Translations under genes and position numbers: made by a program
The notes under the pieces: generated by a model
Told to the model about the DNA's origin: nothing
Seen by the model: the letters and a program-made list of their open reading frames with translations, nothing else
The model's database searches: none
Part shown: piece by piece, positions 34,188-43,494 of the stretch
How the letters are laid out: each line of letters starts with the position of its first letter
Numbering within the stretch: position 1 is the first letter of the stretch
Source of the DNA: Sporolactobacillus pectinivorans
GTDB lineage: Bacteria; Bacillota; Bacilli; Bacillales; Sporolactobacillaceae
Direction: 5' to 3'
Assembly: GCF_002802965.1 (NCBI RefSeq)
Contig: NZ_NXGA01000001.1
Coordinates: 970,744-1,034,743 of the forward strand
DNA length: 64,000 nucleotides

Positions 34188-35213
34188 TTGGCTGGACTGT
34201 TAAAGGTGGACAAGATAAAGACCGAGTTCAAAACCGAAAAGGGCACTGTTACTTCTGTTGATGAGGTTAGTTTTGATTTGAAGGAAGGGGAAACGATTTG
34301 TCTTGTCGGAGAATCAGGCTGCGGAAAATCTGTTACTTCACTGTCGATCATGCACCTTCTGGATAAAAACGGATCGGTTACACAAGGTTCGATTGTATTC
34401 AATGGCAAGGATCTGGTGAACTTGTCGGAGACAGAGATGCGCAAGATCCGCGGGAATGAAATTTCGATGATTTTTCAGGAACCGATGACTTCTTTAAATC
34501 CTGTTCTGACGATTGGCGATCAGTTGTCAGAAGGCATTAGGCTCCATATGCGTTACTCCAGGAAAAAGGCCAGAGATTATTCGATTGAAATGCTGAAGAG
34601 CGTTGGCATTCCAAGAGCTGAGGCCATCATCGATGAATATCCTCACAAGCTTTCAGGGGGAATGAGACAGCGTGTCATGATTGCGATGGCACTAAGCTGT
34701 AAACCAAAACTTCTGATTGCGGATGAACCGACAACGGCGCTTGACGTGACAATACAGGCCCAAATTCTGAAATTAATGAAGGAACTTCGCAAGAATTTTA
34801 AAACGTCAATCGTCCTGATTACTCACGATCTCGGCGTAGTCGCGGAAATGGCTGATAAAGTCGCTGTCATGTACGCCGGACAGGTTGTCGAAGAGACAGA
34901 CGTGTTCACACTGTTTGATAATCCCAAACATCCATATACGCTGGGTCTCATGAAATCAATTCCTCATATTACGAATCCGGATGATATGCGTCTTGAATCC
35001 ATTCCAGGATCGGTGCCAAGCGCTCACAATATGCCGGAAGGCTGCCGCTTTTATGCGCGTTGTCCCTTTGCAATGGATAAGTGTCTAGGAGAAAAACCGG
35101 AATTAAGATCAATTAAAGATAAAAAACTTCATAGTATCAGATGCTTCCTTTACGAGAAAGAAGAAGAAGAATTTGAAAATAAAGAAAAAACCGGAAAGGA
35201 AGTGAGCATTTGA
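34188..35213 (+). CDS. oppD: Oligopeptide ABC importer ATPase OppD
   Basis: Nucleotide-binding subunit of 341 residues: Walker A GESGCGKS, signature LSGGMRQR, Walker [13 protein letters not shown], and a C-terminal oligopeptide domain with [11 protein letters not shown] and a final RCFL Cys. TTG 34188 is 9 nt from GAGGAGG. Its stop overlaps the oppF start. Gene order D-F-B-C-A follows. Confidence 0.92.
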   Translation: MAGLLKVDKIKTEFKTEKGTVTSVDEVSFDLKEGETICLVGESGCGKSVTSLSIMHLLDKNGSVTQGSIVFNGKDLVNLSETEMRKIRGNEISMIFQEPMTSLNPVLTIGDQLSEGIRLHMRYSRKKARDYSIEMLKSVGIPRAEAIIDEYPHKLSGGMRQRVMIAMALSCKPKLLIADEPTTALDVTIQAQILKLMKELRKNFKTSIVLITHDLGVVAEMADKVAVMYAGQVVEETDVFTLFDNPKHPYTLGLMKSIPHITNPDDMRLESIPGSVPSAHNMPEGCRFYARCPFAMDKCLGEKPELRSIKDKKLHSIRCFLYEKEEEEFENKEKTGKEVSI

Positions 35214-36199
35214 CGACGCCGGAAACCGGGCTGGAGCAACCATTGTTGCAGGTCAGTCATCTAAAAAAATATTATCCTATTAAGAAAGGGGTCATCTCGC
35301 GAACCGTCGGCTACGTTAAGGCTGTGGATGATGTCAGCTTCGACATCTATCCCGGTGAAACGCTTGGACTGGTTGGTGAATCGGGCTGCGGCAAATCAAC
35401 TACCGGAAGATCACTTGTAAGGCTTGAAAACCCGACAGCCGGGACGGTCTTTTTTCAAGGAAAAGATCTTGCCAACATCTCGAACAAAGAGATGCGAAAG
35501 ATGCGTACAGATCTGCAGATTATCTTTCAGGACCCTTATTCTTCACTGAACCCGAGAAAACGGATTGGTGATCTGCTGGCGGAGCCCCTGGTTGCACACA
35601 AACTGGCGACAAGGGGGGAAGCCGACAAAAAGGTTAACGATATTCTCGAAATTGTAGGCCTGTCAAAACATTATAAGAACCGTTATCCTCATGAGTTTTC
35701 AGGCGGGCAGCGACAGAGAATTGGTATTGCACGCGCGCTGATGCTGCATCCTAAGCTGATTATCTGCGACGAACCGGTTTCTGCTCTCGATGTGTCGATA
35801 CAGGCTCAAGTTCTTAATTTGCTGAAGGATCTGCAAAAAGAATTAAATCTGACTTATGTGTTTATTGCCCATGGTCTTGGTGCGGTGAAATATATCAGTG
35901 ATCGGATTACAGTGATGTACTTGGGTAAAATCATGGAAATGGCAACCACTAGGGAAATTTTTGAACGTCCACTGCATCCATATACTGAGATTCTGCTCAG
36001 TGCGTATCCAGTGCCAAATCCACATATGCGTGATCGCGAACAAATAGTTGTGGAAGGCGATGTTCCCAGCCCAGCTAATCCGCCAAAGGGCTGCGTTTTT
36101 CATACACGGTGTCCGTTTGCCAAGGACATTTGCCGGGAAAAGATACCAAAATTGAATGGAAAAGGTCATTTAGTCGCCTGTCATTTTCCACTAGCTTGA
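35210..36199 (+). CDS. oppF: Oligopeptide ABC importer ATPase OppF
   Basis: Second ATPase, 329 residues: Walker [21 protein letters not shown], signature FSGGQRQR, Walker B LIICDEPVSALD and the C-terminal HTRCPFAKDIC. The usual H-loop segment THDL reads AHGLG; His is kept. TTG 35210 follows AAAGGAAG and overlaps oppD. Confidence 0.92.
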   Translation: MTTPETGLEQPLLQVSHLKKYYPIKKGVISRTVGYVKAVDDVSFDIYPGETLGLVGESGCGKSTTGRSLVRLENPTAGTVFFQGKDLANISNKEMRKMRTDLQIIFQDPYSSLNPRKRIGDLLAEPLVAHKLATRGEADKKVNDILEIVGLSKHYKNRYPHEFSGGQRQRIGIARALMLHPKLIICDEPVSALDVSIQAQVLNLLKDLQKELNLTYVFIAHGLGAVKYISDRITVMYLGKIMEMATTREIFERPLHPYTEILLSAYPVPNPHMRDREQIVVEGDVPSPANPPKGCVFHTRCPFAKDICREKIPKLNGKGHLVACHFPLA

Positions 36200-36227
36200 A
36201 TCTCAGAATGGAAGGGAGCGATATCAA

Positions 36228-37178
36228 GTGTTTCAATACATCGTCCGGAGAATTTTGATCGCCATTCCGGTATTGTTTGGCGTCACCGTTCTTAATTTTT
36301 TTATCATCAACATTGCTCCAGGCAACCCTGTTGATATGCTGGTTAACCCTTCAGCGACGCCGGCACAGATTGCAATGGAAAAGCAGTCTCTCGGTCTGGA
36401 TCAACCCGTTTGGGTGCAGTACATACATTGGCTGGGCGAGCTTCTTCACGGAAATCTGGGCTATTCATACGCAACGCGGGAACCAGTCACTCAGATTCTG
36501 GCCGCGCATATTGGGCCGACGGTTCTGTTGATGGGAACTGCGCTGATTATCGGTTATCTGATCGCTATTCCCCTAGGAATCCTTTGTGCGCGAAAGCAGA
36601 ATTCCTGGGTTGACTATCTAGTTACTGGCTTCTCTTTTTTCGGAATTTCTGTGCCGCACTTTTTCCTGGGTCTTGGTGTGATCTATGTTTTTGCCAGCAA
36701 ATTTAATATTCTTCCCACCGGAAGTATGAATACGCTTGGCGGGAACGGAGGCATTATTGATACGGTCAGTCACTTGATTCTTCCTGCGTCGGTGCTCGCG
36801 ATAGGAATCGCCGGCAATATGGTTCGTTATGTCCGCTCGAGCATGCTGGATGTGCTGGGCAAGGATTATCTCAGAACTGCTAAAGCAAAGGGTCTGCGCC
36901 AATTCATGATTACAAATAAACACGCCTTAAGGAACGCTTTGATTCCGATCATTACGGTCATTGGTATCGACATCCCGATGCTTATTGGCGGCGCTATCGT
37001 TACGGAGCAGGTTTTTCAATGGCCGGGACTTGGGCTGCTGACCATTAACTCGATTACATCGAGGGATTACTCAACTCTAATGGCTATCAATTTGCTGGCG
37101 GCGATCGCGGTGCTCCTCTCAAACTTATTGACGGATATTCTATATGCCGTAGCTGATCCTCGGATCAGGTATGAATAA
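36228..37178 (+). CDS. oppB: Oligopeptide ABC importer permease OppB
   Basis: Permease of 316 residues with the N-terminal YIVRRILIAIPVLFGVTVLNF and six helices. The coupling loop is YVRSSMLDVLGKDYLRTAKA followed by KGLRQFMI. GTG 36228 behind GAAGGGAG. Confidence 0.92.
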   Translation: MFQYIVRRILIAIPVLFGVTVLNFFIINIAPGNPVDMLVNPSATPAQIAMEKQSLGLDQPVWVQYIHWLGELLHGNLGYSYATREPVTQILAAHIGPTVLLMGTALIIGYLIAIPLGILCARKQNSWVDYLVTGFSFFGISVPHFFLGLGVIYVFASKFNILPTGSMNTLGGNGGIIDTVSHLILPASVLAIGIAGNMVRYVRSSMLDVLGKDYLRTAKAKGLRQFMITNKHALRNALIPIITVIGIDIPMLIGGAIVTEQVFQWPGLGLLTINSITSRDYSTLMAINLLAAIAVLLSNLLTDILYAVADPRIRYE

Positions 37179-37198
37179 GGAAAGGAGGGGAGAGAAGA

Positions 37199-38131
37199 AT
37201 GGCAATGAATTTAAATCCCAATAAAAACATTCCGGAAATTGACCTGGAGAGAAACAGGGAAGCTGTACTTGAAGAACTGGGAAAAGAGGAAAGTTATCTT
37301 CATATGATCGCCAGACGTTTCTTCAAACACAAGCTTGCCGTGGCCGGATTGGTTATCTTTTCACTGATTATACTGATCGCATTACTGGCACCGGTCCTTT
37401 CTCCTTATGATCCGAATAAGATCTTCAGCGAATTTGAGGCTGCGCCTTCGAGTGCCCATTTGCTTGGAACGGATACAGTAGGGCGCGATGTGCTAAGCCG
37501 TATGATTTATGGTTCCCAGGTATCGATAATCGTGGGAATCGGTGCCGTCGCCATTTATGTGGTAATCGGCATTGTGCTCGGTCTGGTTGCTGGTTATTTA
37601 GGTGGCTGGGTTGACATGCTGATCATGAGAATAACTGATGTTTTCATGTCATTTCCTTATTTTATGGTCATTTTGGTGCTGGTCAGCATTGTTGGTCCAA
37701 GTTTGCTAAATATAACAGCCGTAATCGGTTTTCTCGGATGGCCGGCCATTGCCCGCTTGGTCAGGGGCAGTGTGCTTTCAATAAAAGAAATGGACTACGT
37801 AAAGGCAGGTGTTGCGCTCGGCTACTCCACGCCGAAAATATTGTTTCAGCATATTCTTCCGAATGCACTTGCACCTATAGTGGTCAATGCGACGTTTGGC
37901 GTTGCATCGGCAATTATCATGGAGGCTTCATTAAGCTTCCTGGGCATGGGGGTTAGGCCCCCCGCAGCCAGTTGGGGAAATATGCTCACCCAGGCCGAAT
38001 CCATTACAGTGCTTTCATCGCAGCCTTGGCTGTGGATTCCACCAGGCTTGATGATTTTCTTGGCAGTGCTGTCGGCGAATTTTATTGGCGATGGTCTTCG
38101 CGATGCTGTGGAATCACAAAATGCAAAATAA
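37199..38131 (+). CDS. oppC: Oligopeptide ABC importer permease OppC
   Basis: Permease of 310 residues with the OppC-type N-terminal cytosolic tail, FKHKLAVAGLVIF, APSSAHLLGTDTVGRDVLSR and the coupling loop ARLVRGSVLSIKEMDYVKA. Strong AGGAGG site before ATG 37199, 20 bp after oppB. Confidence 0.92.
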   Translation: MAMNLNPNKNIPEIDLERNREAVLEELGKEESYLHMIARRFFKHKLAVAGLVIFSLIILIALLAPVLSPYDPNKIFSEFEAAPSSAHLLGTDTVGRDVLSRMIYGSQVSIIVGIGAVAIYVVIGIVLGLVAGYLGGWVDMLIMRITDVFMSFPYFMVILVLVSIVGPSLLNITAVIGFLGWPAIARLVRGSVLSIKEMDYVKAGVALGYSTPKILFQHILPNALAPIVVNATFGVASAIIMEASLSFLGMGVRPPAASWGNMLTQAESITVLSSQPWLWIPPGLMIFLAVLSANFIGDGLRDAVESQNAK

Positions 38132-38156
38132 CAACAAACAGGGATGTGAATTTAAC

Positions 38157-39794
38157 ATGAATGTGTCCAAGAGTTCAGCAACAAAACACATTTTGAAGTA
38201 TTTGCTTTCATCCTTTATGGCTCTGACGCTTGTATTGCTAACGGCATGCGGCAGCGGCTCATCAGGTAGCGGGGGCAGTGGAAAGGATACAATCACGCTG
38301 GGTATGGTTAACCCACCAGCGTCTTTTAACCCGATTAACACAAGTGATATTGCCGGTCAGTTTGCAGAACGTGTCATGTTTGACTCGTTTCTTGATATGA
38401 CTTCTCCTATGAAATTTCAACCGAAGCTCGCAAACTCGATTACGACAACGGATGATCAGACGTATACAATCCATCTGGATCCAAAAGCGAAATGGACGGA
38501 TGGTAAACCTGTAACCGCAGATGACGTAGTCTTTACGTTTAATTTAATCGCTAATCCGGCTAGTACCGTGGCTGTCGGATCCAATCTTTCGACCCTCGAA
38601 GGTTTGGATACAAGTGGAAAATTGGCGAAGGGCCAGACTGCCATTCCTGACCTGAAAAAGATTGATGAACACACGGTTTCCTTCAAAACGAAGGCGCCTG
38701 TTGATCCTAATTACATCAAAGAAATGATTGGGACAAAGATTATTACTCTACCTCAGCACGTTCTGAAAAATATAGCGCCTAAGGATCTGGCAAACAGCAA
38801 GTATATGCAGGCACCGAACGTTACTGACGGCCCGTATAAATTTGTAACGTATAATAATAATGCTTATATCCAATATAAAGCAAACGATGCTTATTATCTT
38901 GGCAAACCGAAGATACCTAAATTCTTTATTAAAATTGAACAGGCATCAAACCTCGTAGCCGACCTGCAGACCGGCGCAATTCAAGCGAACGCTTCTGGCG
39001 GCATTGGCGATATACCTTATCAGGATTTGAGCACTGCCAAGGGTCTTAAGAACGTGACAACCACAATTCATAAGCAGATCGGTTTCCAGACGATGCAGTT
39101 TAATACAAAGACGCTGCCGAACCCGAAAGTCCGTCAGGCGATAGCCTATGCTATTGATCGGCCGCAGATCGTTAGTAAGCTGCTTAAGGGCCAGGGCGAA
39201 ATTATAGATGGTCCGTACACATCGCTCAGCCCTTATTTGGACAAGAGCCTGACGAAATATTCTTACGATCCTGCGAAGGCGAAACAATTGTTGAAAGAGG
39301 CAGGATGGGATTTTAACAAGACACTGAATTTTGTTGTTCCTATTGGCAACCTTGTACGCCAACAGTCAGGTGACATCATTGTTCAGAATCTTAAAGCAGC
39401 CGGCTTGAAAGTTAAGGAAACTACTTATGACTTCCCGACAATCATGCAGAAAGGTGCCGCAGGAGATTTTGATCTGCTGCTGATCGGATTCACATTCAAC
39501 TTGGATCCTGACGTTTCCGCACTTTATGGCCCAGGCGGAACGTACAACTTTATGAAATATTCCGATCCGGCAGCAACGAAACTTCTTGCTGAAGGTAAGG
39601 CTGAACCTAATGCTGCGAAGAGAAAGGTTATTTATAATCAGCTACAGGCAATCTGGGAAAAAGATATGCCAGTTCTGACGCTTTATTCAAATAATGAGAT
39701 TGTTTCGATCAGCAAGGATCTTTCTTACGGTGGTCCTACTCCTTATTGGCCCGGTACAGTTGCCAACTTCCAGAAATGGGCTTTTAAGAAATAA
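38157..39794 (+). CDS. oppA: Oligopeptide-binding lipoprotein OppA/DppA type (545 aa)
   Basis: Family 5 solute-binding protein anchored by lipobox LLTAC (Cys 31). Family motifs include the early NPPASFNPIN, AKWTDGKPVTADDVVFTF and VRQAIAYAIDR. ATG 38157 is chosen because it gives a clean lipoprotein signal; earlier in-frame codons overlap the end of oppC. Such proteins capture peptides or peptide-like compounds outside the membrane. With an M20D as first gene and two further M20 genes downstream, the operon links import with cytosolic hydrolysis. Confidence 0.9.
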   Translation: MNVSKSSATKHILKYLLSSFMALTLVLLTACGSGSSGSGGSGKDTITLGMVNPPASFNPINTSDIAGQFAERVMFDSFLDMTSPMKFQPKLANSITTTDDQTYTIHLDPKAKWTDGKPVTADDVVFTFNLIANPASTVAVGSNLSTLEGLDTSGKLAKGQTAIPDLKKIDEHTVSFKTKAPVDPNYIKEMIGTKIITLPQHVLKNIAPKDLANSKYMQAPNVTDGPYKFVTYNNNAYIQYKANDAYYLGKPKIPKFFIKIEQASNLVADLQTGAIQANASGGIGDIPYQDLSTAKGLKNVTTTIHKQIGFQTMQFNTKTLPNPKVRQAIAYAIDRPQIVSKLLKGQGEIIDGPYTSLSPYLDKSLTKYSYDPAKAKQLLKEAGWDFNKTLNFVVPIGNLVRQQSGDIIVQNLKAAGLKVKETTYDFPTIMQKGAAGDFDLLLIGFTFNLDPDVSALYGPGGTYNFMKYSDPAATKLLAEGKAEPNAAKRKVIYNQLQAIWEKDMPVLTLYSNNEIVSISKDLSYGGPTPYWPGTVANFQKWAFKK

Positions 39795-39836
39795 TCACAG
39801 GTTGCCATTAATTTAAACGAAATAGGTATGATCACT

Positions 39837-39875
39837 GAAACAGCTGGTTTTCTTCTTGATCAGCTGTTTCAGCTT
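39837..39875 (+). terminator. Terminator or processing hairpin behind oppA
   Basis: GAAACAGCTG (39837-39846) pairs with CAGCTGTTTC (39861-39870), followed by AGCTTTTCT. The T-run is short, so partial read-through into the next M20 genes is possible. Confidence 0.55.
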
Positions 39876-39923
39876 TTCTGAAAATTTATTTAGCTGTTTT
39901 ATTAGTATAGGAGGTTCAGGTAC

Positions 39924-41300
39924 ATGGATGATTATGAAAAAAGGAAATTAAAAGATCTTGTCCAGTCAGAAATGGAGCTTTCCTTAAAGACACTTTACGC
40001 ATATCTCCGACTTCCATCGATCTCGGCGCAGCATTCAGCGATTCCGGAAACGGTAGCATTCGTTTGCGATAAAATTGAATCCTTGGGCGGAGAGACAAAA
40101 GTGCTGGATGACCTTGGAGGGAATCCTGTAATCTACGGTTATTTTCCAGCTGGAGAAAAAGAAAATACCGGCAAAACATTACTATTCTACGACCACTATG
40201 ATGTGCAGCCTCCAGAACCTCTCGATGAATGGCATTCGAAACCATTTGAGCCATATCGGAATGACGGAATTCTTTATGCAAGAGGGACTGCAGACAATAA
40301 GGGCTCACTGATACAGCGACTGTCCGCAGTCAAGATTCTTCAACAGGAGGGAGATTTGCCTTGTAACGTCAAGTTTCTGATTGAGGGTGAGGAAGAGATC
40401 GGCAGCCCAAGTCTGACACCTTATCTGCGTAAATATAAAGATCTCTTCAAGGCGGATGCCTGCATTTGGGAATTTGGCAGCAAAGATGCTGAAGAACGGG
40501 TTAACCTCTATGCCGGAATTAAAGGATCCGCATATTTTGAGTTGTCAGTAAAAAGCGCGGCTATCGACATCCATTCATCACTGGCGGCGTGTATAGACAA
40601 TCCTGCCTGGAGGCTTGTTCAAGCTTTGTCAAGTATGAAAAATCAGAATAATGATATTTTGGTAGAAGGCTTTTTCGATGAAATCGAGGAACCCGGCGAA
40701 GATTTAAAAAAAATAGTTCACCATCTTCCGTTTGACAAAGCATCTTACGAGAAACTATTCGGACTAAAGCGGCCACTGATCACGGAAGCGCGCGGTGAGG
40801 ATCCACGTGATGCACTGATGCTTTATCCGACAATGACGATTTGCGGCGTGGTCAGCGGTTATACCGGAGCAGGCGCTAAAACAGTCCTGCCTAAAGAGGC
40901 TAGAGCAAAACTGGATTGCCGTATGGTGCCCGGCCAGACCGGCGAATATTTATATAAATGTATCAAACGCCACCTTGAGCGCCATGGATTTTCGGATGTT
41001 AAGGTTGAGCTCACTGAGTCTCAAAATGCTTTTCGTTCAGATATCAGTGATCCTTTTGTACAGCTTGTGAAGACGACTGCAGAAGAAGCCTATCAAACGG
41101 GCACAGTTCTCTACCCAAATTCAGCAGGAACCGGCCCGATGTATCTGTTCAATGAATGTCTACACTTGCCGATTGTCAGTACAGGTGTTGGCTGGGCAGA
41201 TTCCAAGGCCCATGCCCCAAATGAATCGATCAGAATTAAAGATTATGTAGACGGAACACTGCACATGGTTTATTTGTTGAAAGAATTTGCGGAAACCTGA
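39924..41300 (+). CDS. M20 family dipeptidase (458 aa)
   Basis: Carnosinase/CNDP-like M20 branch: FYDHYDVQPPEPLDEW, ARGTADNKGSLIQRL, IEGEEEIGSPSL, an inserted dimerisation domain with DIHSSLA, and AHAPNESIRIKDYVDG near the end. GGAGG precedes ATG 39924. It acts on dipeptides or similar small amides, in line with the Opp importer upstream. Followed after 18 bp by the AbgB-like gene. Confidence 0.88.
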   Translation: MDDYEKRKLKDLVQSEMELSLKTLYAYLRLPSISAQHSAIPETVAFVCDKIESLGGETKVLDDLGGNPVIYGYFPAGEKENTGKTLLFYDHYDVQPPEPLDEWHSKPFEPYRNDGILYARGTADNKGSLIQRLSAVKILQQEGDLPCNVKFLIEGEEEIGSPSLTPYLRKYKDLFKADACIWEFGSKDAEERVNLYAGIKGSAYFELSVKSAAIDIHSSLAACIDNPAWRLVQALSSMKNQNNDILVEGFFDEIEEPGEDLKKIVHHLPFDKASYEKLFGLKRPLITEARGEDPRDALMLYPTMTICGVVSGYTGAGAKTVLPKEARAKLDCRMVPGQTGEYLYKCIKRHLERHGFSDVKVELTESQNAFRSDISDPFVQLVKTTAEEAYQTGTVLYPNSAGTGPMYLFNECLHLPIVSTGVGWADSKAHAPNESIRIKDYVDGTLHMVYLLKEFAET

Positions 41301-41318
41301 CAGGCAGGGGGATGAACG

Positions 41319-42743
41319 ATGGTGGCTGATATCATGGGAGAAGTGAACGGTTTAATTGAAGGACAGGCAAAGCTGTTCGGTAGTTTAAGCGAACAAATTT
41401 GGTCCTATGCTGAATTGAGCTTCGCAGAACAAAAATCTATGGATCTTTTAATCAAAACATTTGAGAAGAAAGGTTTTTCGATAGAACGTGGTCTCGCAGG
41501 ATTAAAGACATCCTTTATTGCCAGCTTTGGATCGGGCAAACCTGTTATTGCCATTCTGGGCGAATATGACGCACTGGCAGGATTGAGTCAGAAGAAGAAC
41601 AGCACCATTCATGATCCGGTTACACCGAATGGCAGCGGCCATGGTTGTGGTCACAATCTCCTGGGTGTTGGTTCTCTTGCGGCTGCTTTTGCTGTAAAGG
41701 ATTATCTCGTGCAGCATCATTTAGCGGGAACGGTACGCTTCTACGGCTGTCCTGCTGAGGAACGTGGAAACGGTAAGGCCTATATGGCGCGTGAGGGCTG
41801 TTTCGAAGATATAGATGCTGCCTTCTCCTGGCATCCGGGGTCAATCAATGTGGTCCAGCAATCCTCATCAAATGCTGTAATCGAGGCACGCTTTTCTTTT
41901 GATGGCGTTAGTGCCCATGCGGCCGCATTGCCTGAATTAGGCAGAAGCGCGCTCGACGCCATTGAACTCATGAATGTGGGCGTCAATTATTTGAGAGAGC
42001 ACATGCCGGACAAAGCGAGGGTTCACTATGCAGTAACCAATACCGGTGGCAGCTCACCCAACGTTGTACAGTCCCATGCTGAAGAACTTTATCTTGTCCG
42101 ATCACCTAAACCCAACGATGTGCGGACATTGTTTGAACGTGTGGTTAATGTGGCACGTGGGGCGGCCCTAATGACAGAAACAAAAATGTCCTACAAAATT
42201 GAAGGCGGATGCCACAATCTGATCCCCAACACAGCACTTCATCAAGTGATGCTTGGATACATGAAAAAAATCGGTTTTCCGGAAATTAGCGGAAAAGATC
42301 TTGACTTTGTCAGAGCTATATATCATTCGCTGGGTGAAAATGAGAAAAAATACGCACTTAGCCACCTTGATCCGGGGCAAAGAGCTGCTGTTTCTGAAAA
42401 ACCAATTGAGGATTGGATCATGCCCCTTCCGGAAAAGGATGTATTTATGGAAGGGTCAACCGATGTCTCGGATGTCAGCTGGAATGTGCCGACTGCACAA
42501 TGCATGACAGCGACATGGGCGTTCGGAACGGTCCCTCATACGTGGCAGGTTGTCGCCCAGGGCACTCATCCGTATGCACTAAACGCTGCGCTTTTCGCCG
42601 GGAAAGCTATAGCCTGCACGGCGATCCAAACGATGACAGACAGCGAATTATTGACGAAAGCGAAACAAGAGTTTAAAGAGCGTCTTTCAGGACAAGCCTA
42701 TGACTGCCTGATTCCTGAGGACATCAAACCCCCGGAAAAGTAA
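41319..42743 (+). CDS. AbgB-like M20D amidohydrolase (474 aa)
   Basis: Resembles p-aminobenzoyl-glutamate hydrolase subunit B: LGEYDALAGLSQ, GSGHGCGHNLLG (metal motif with HGCGHN), GCPAEERGNGKAYM, WHPGS and SAHAAALPELGRSALDAIE. Relatives cleave N-aroyl or N-acyl amino acids. GGGGGATG in front of ATG 41319. The AbgA partner of the E. coli enzyme is absent, so it may be a homo-oligomer or use another M20D as partner. Confidence 0.85.
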   Translation: MVADIMGEVNGLIEGQAKLFGSLSEQIWSYAELSFAEQKSMDLLIKTFEKKGFSIERGLAGLKTSFIASFGSGKPVIAILGEYDALAGLSQKKNSTIHDPVTPNGSGHGCGHNLLGVGSLAAAFAVKDYLVQHHLAGTVRFYGCPAEERGNGKAYMAREGCFEDIDAAFSWHPGSINVVQQSSSNAVIEARFSFDGVSAHAAALPELGRSALDAIELMNVGVNYLREHMPDKARVHYAVTNTGGSSPNVVQSHAEELYLVRSPKPNDVRTLFERVVNVARGAALMTETKMSYKIEGGCHNLIPNTALHQVMLGYMKKIGFPEISGKDLDFVRAIYHSLGENEKKYALSHLDPGQRAAVSEKPIEDWIMPLPEKDVFMEGSTDVSDVSWNVPTAQCMTATWAFGTVPHTWQVVAQGTHPYALNAALFAGKAIACTAIQTMTDSELLTKAKQEFKERLSGQAYDCLIPEDIKPPEK

Positions 42744-42851
42744 CACACTTTTTTAGGGTGAAAAGCGAACTGAGTCATTGAATGATCAGTATATTGATCA
42801 TATTCTTAAAAAATTGGCTATGTTAAATTTCAATATTGGTTTCGCCACTCC

Positions 42852-42914
42852 GTTGATTGGAGCGGAAGGTGCGTGGGCTCCCGCGGAAAGCGAACACATG
42901 GAACGAAAATCAAC
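42852..42914. repeat. Bacillaceae-type intergenic palindromic repeat, shortened copy
   Basis: The 63-bp unit starts GTTGATTGGAGCGGAAGG and ends ACGAAAATCAAC, with GCTCCCGCGGAAAGCG inside. Its ends form an inverted repeat (GTTGATT/AATCAAC). It matches my memory of a mobile intergenic element spread through Bacillaceae genomes, but with the middle part missing. I saw no second copy in the window. Confidence 0.55.
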
Positions 42915-42942
42915 AGATTAGTTTAACAAAACTCAAGAATTA

Positions 42943-42988
42943 AAAGGGTATCATTCACTGCAACTGTGGGTAAATGATACTCTTTTTC
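42943..42988 (+). terminator. Rho-independent terminator
   Basis: GGGTATCATT (42946-42955) pairs with AATGATACTC (42973-42982), with an A-run before and a T-run after. It lies about 200 bp behind the AbgB-like gene. Confidence 0.75.
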
Positions 42989-43063
42989 AAAACGCACGGA
43001 TCAATTATGGATCAATGATTCCGGCTATTTCAGATTTATTGTTCAGTAAAGCACAGGCCTTTC

Positions 43064-43273
43064 TTATCGACTCATTGCCTGCAGAAACTGGCAATATATT
43101 TTTTGAACACGCTCAAAATTAGTTAAACGATAAAACTCGTTCGGAGCATGGGCCATCTCATCATCCATTGCTGCACCGAGCGTCAGCGTCTCCGCGCCAA
43201 GAAAACTTTTGAAAAGACTTGTCACAGGTACCGAACGGATCCGAAAATTGTTGCTTGACAGAATGGCTGTAGC
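43064..43273 (-). pseudogene. C-terminal remnant of an M20 dipeptidase
   Basis: About 69 codons in one minus-strand frame: VPVTSLFKSFLGAETLTLG, then DDEMAHAPNEFYRLTNFERV and CQFLQAMSR before TAA. This is the standard end of an M20 dipeptidase (conserved AHAPNE). A TGA stop closes the frame upstream and nothing of the catalytic part remains, so this is debris of an eleventh M20 gene. Confidence 0.75.
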
Positions 43274-43494
43274 TATTCAAGCATCTCCTTAAGGATCAGT
43301 AATTCAGGATAATCCTGCGATATTTTACAATTCTGAATGGACGTTTAAAAAAGGAACATTAAATTTTATTGATTCCCAGTTAACTCGTATAATCAATGGA
43401 CAATTTTTCCTGAATCCTGTTGAAAAGAAAAGACTCATTCATTTTACTATTAATAAAGTTCACAGTAGCAAGAAAATTAAGGGAGGAAAGAAAC

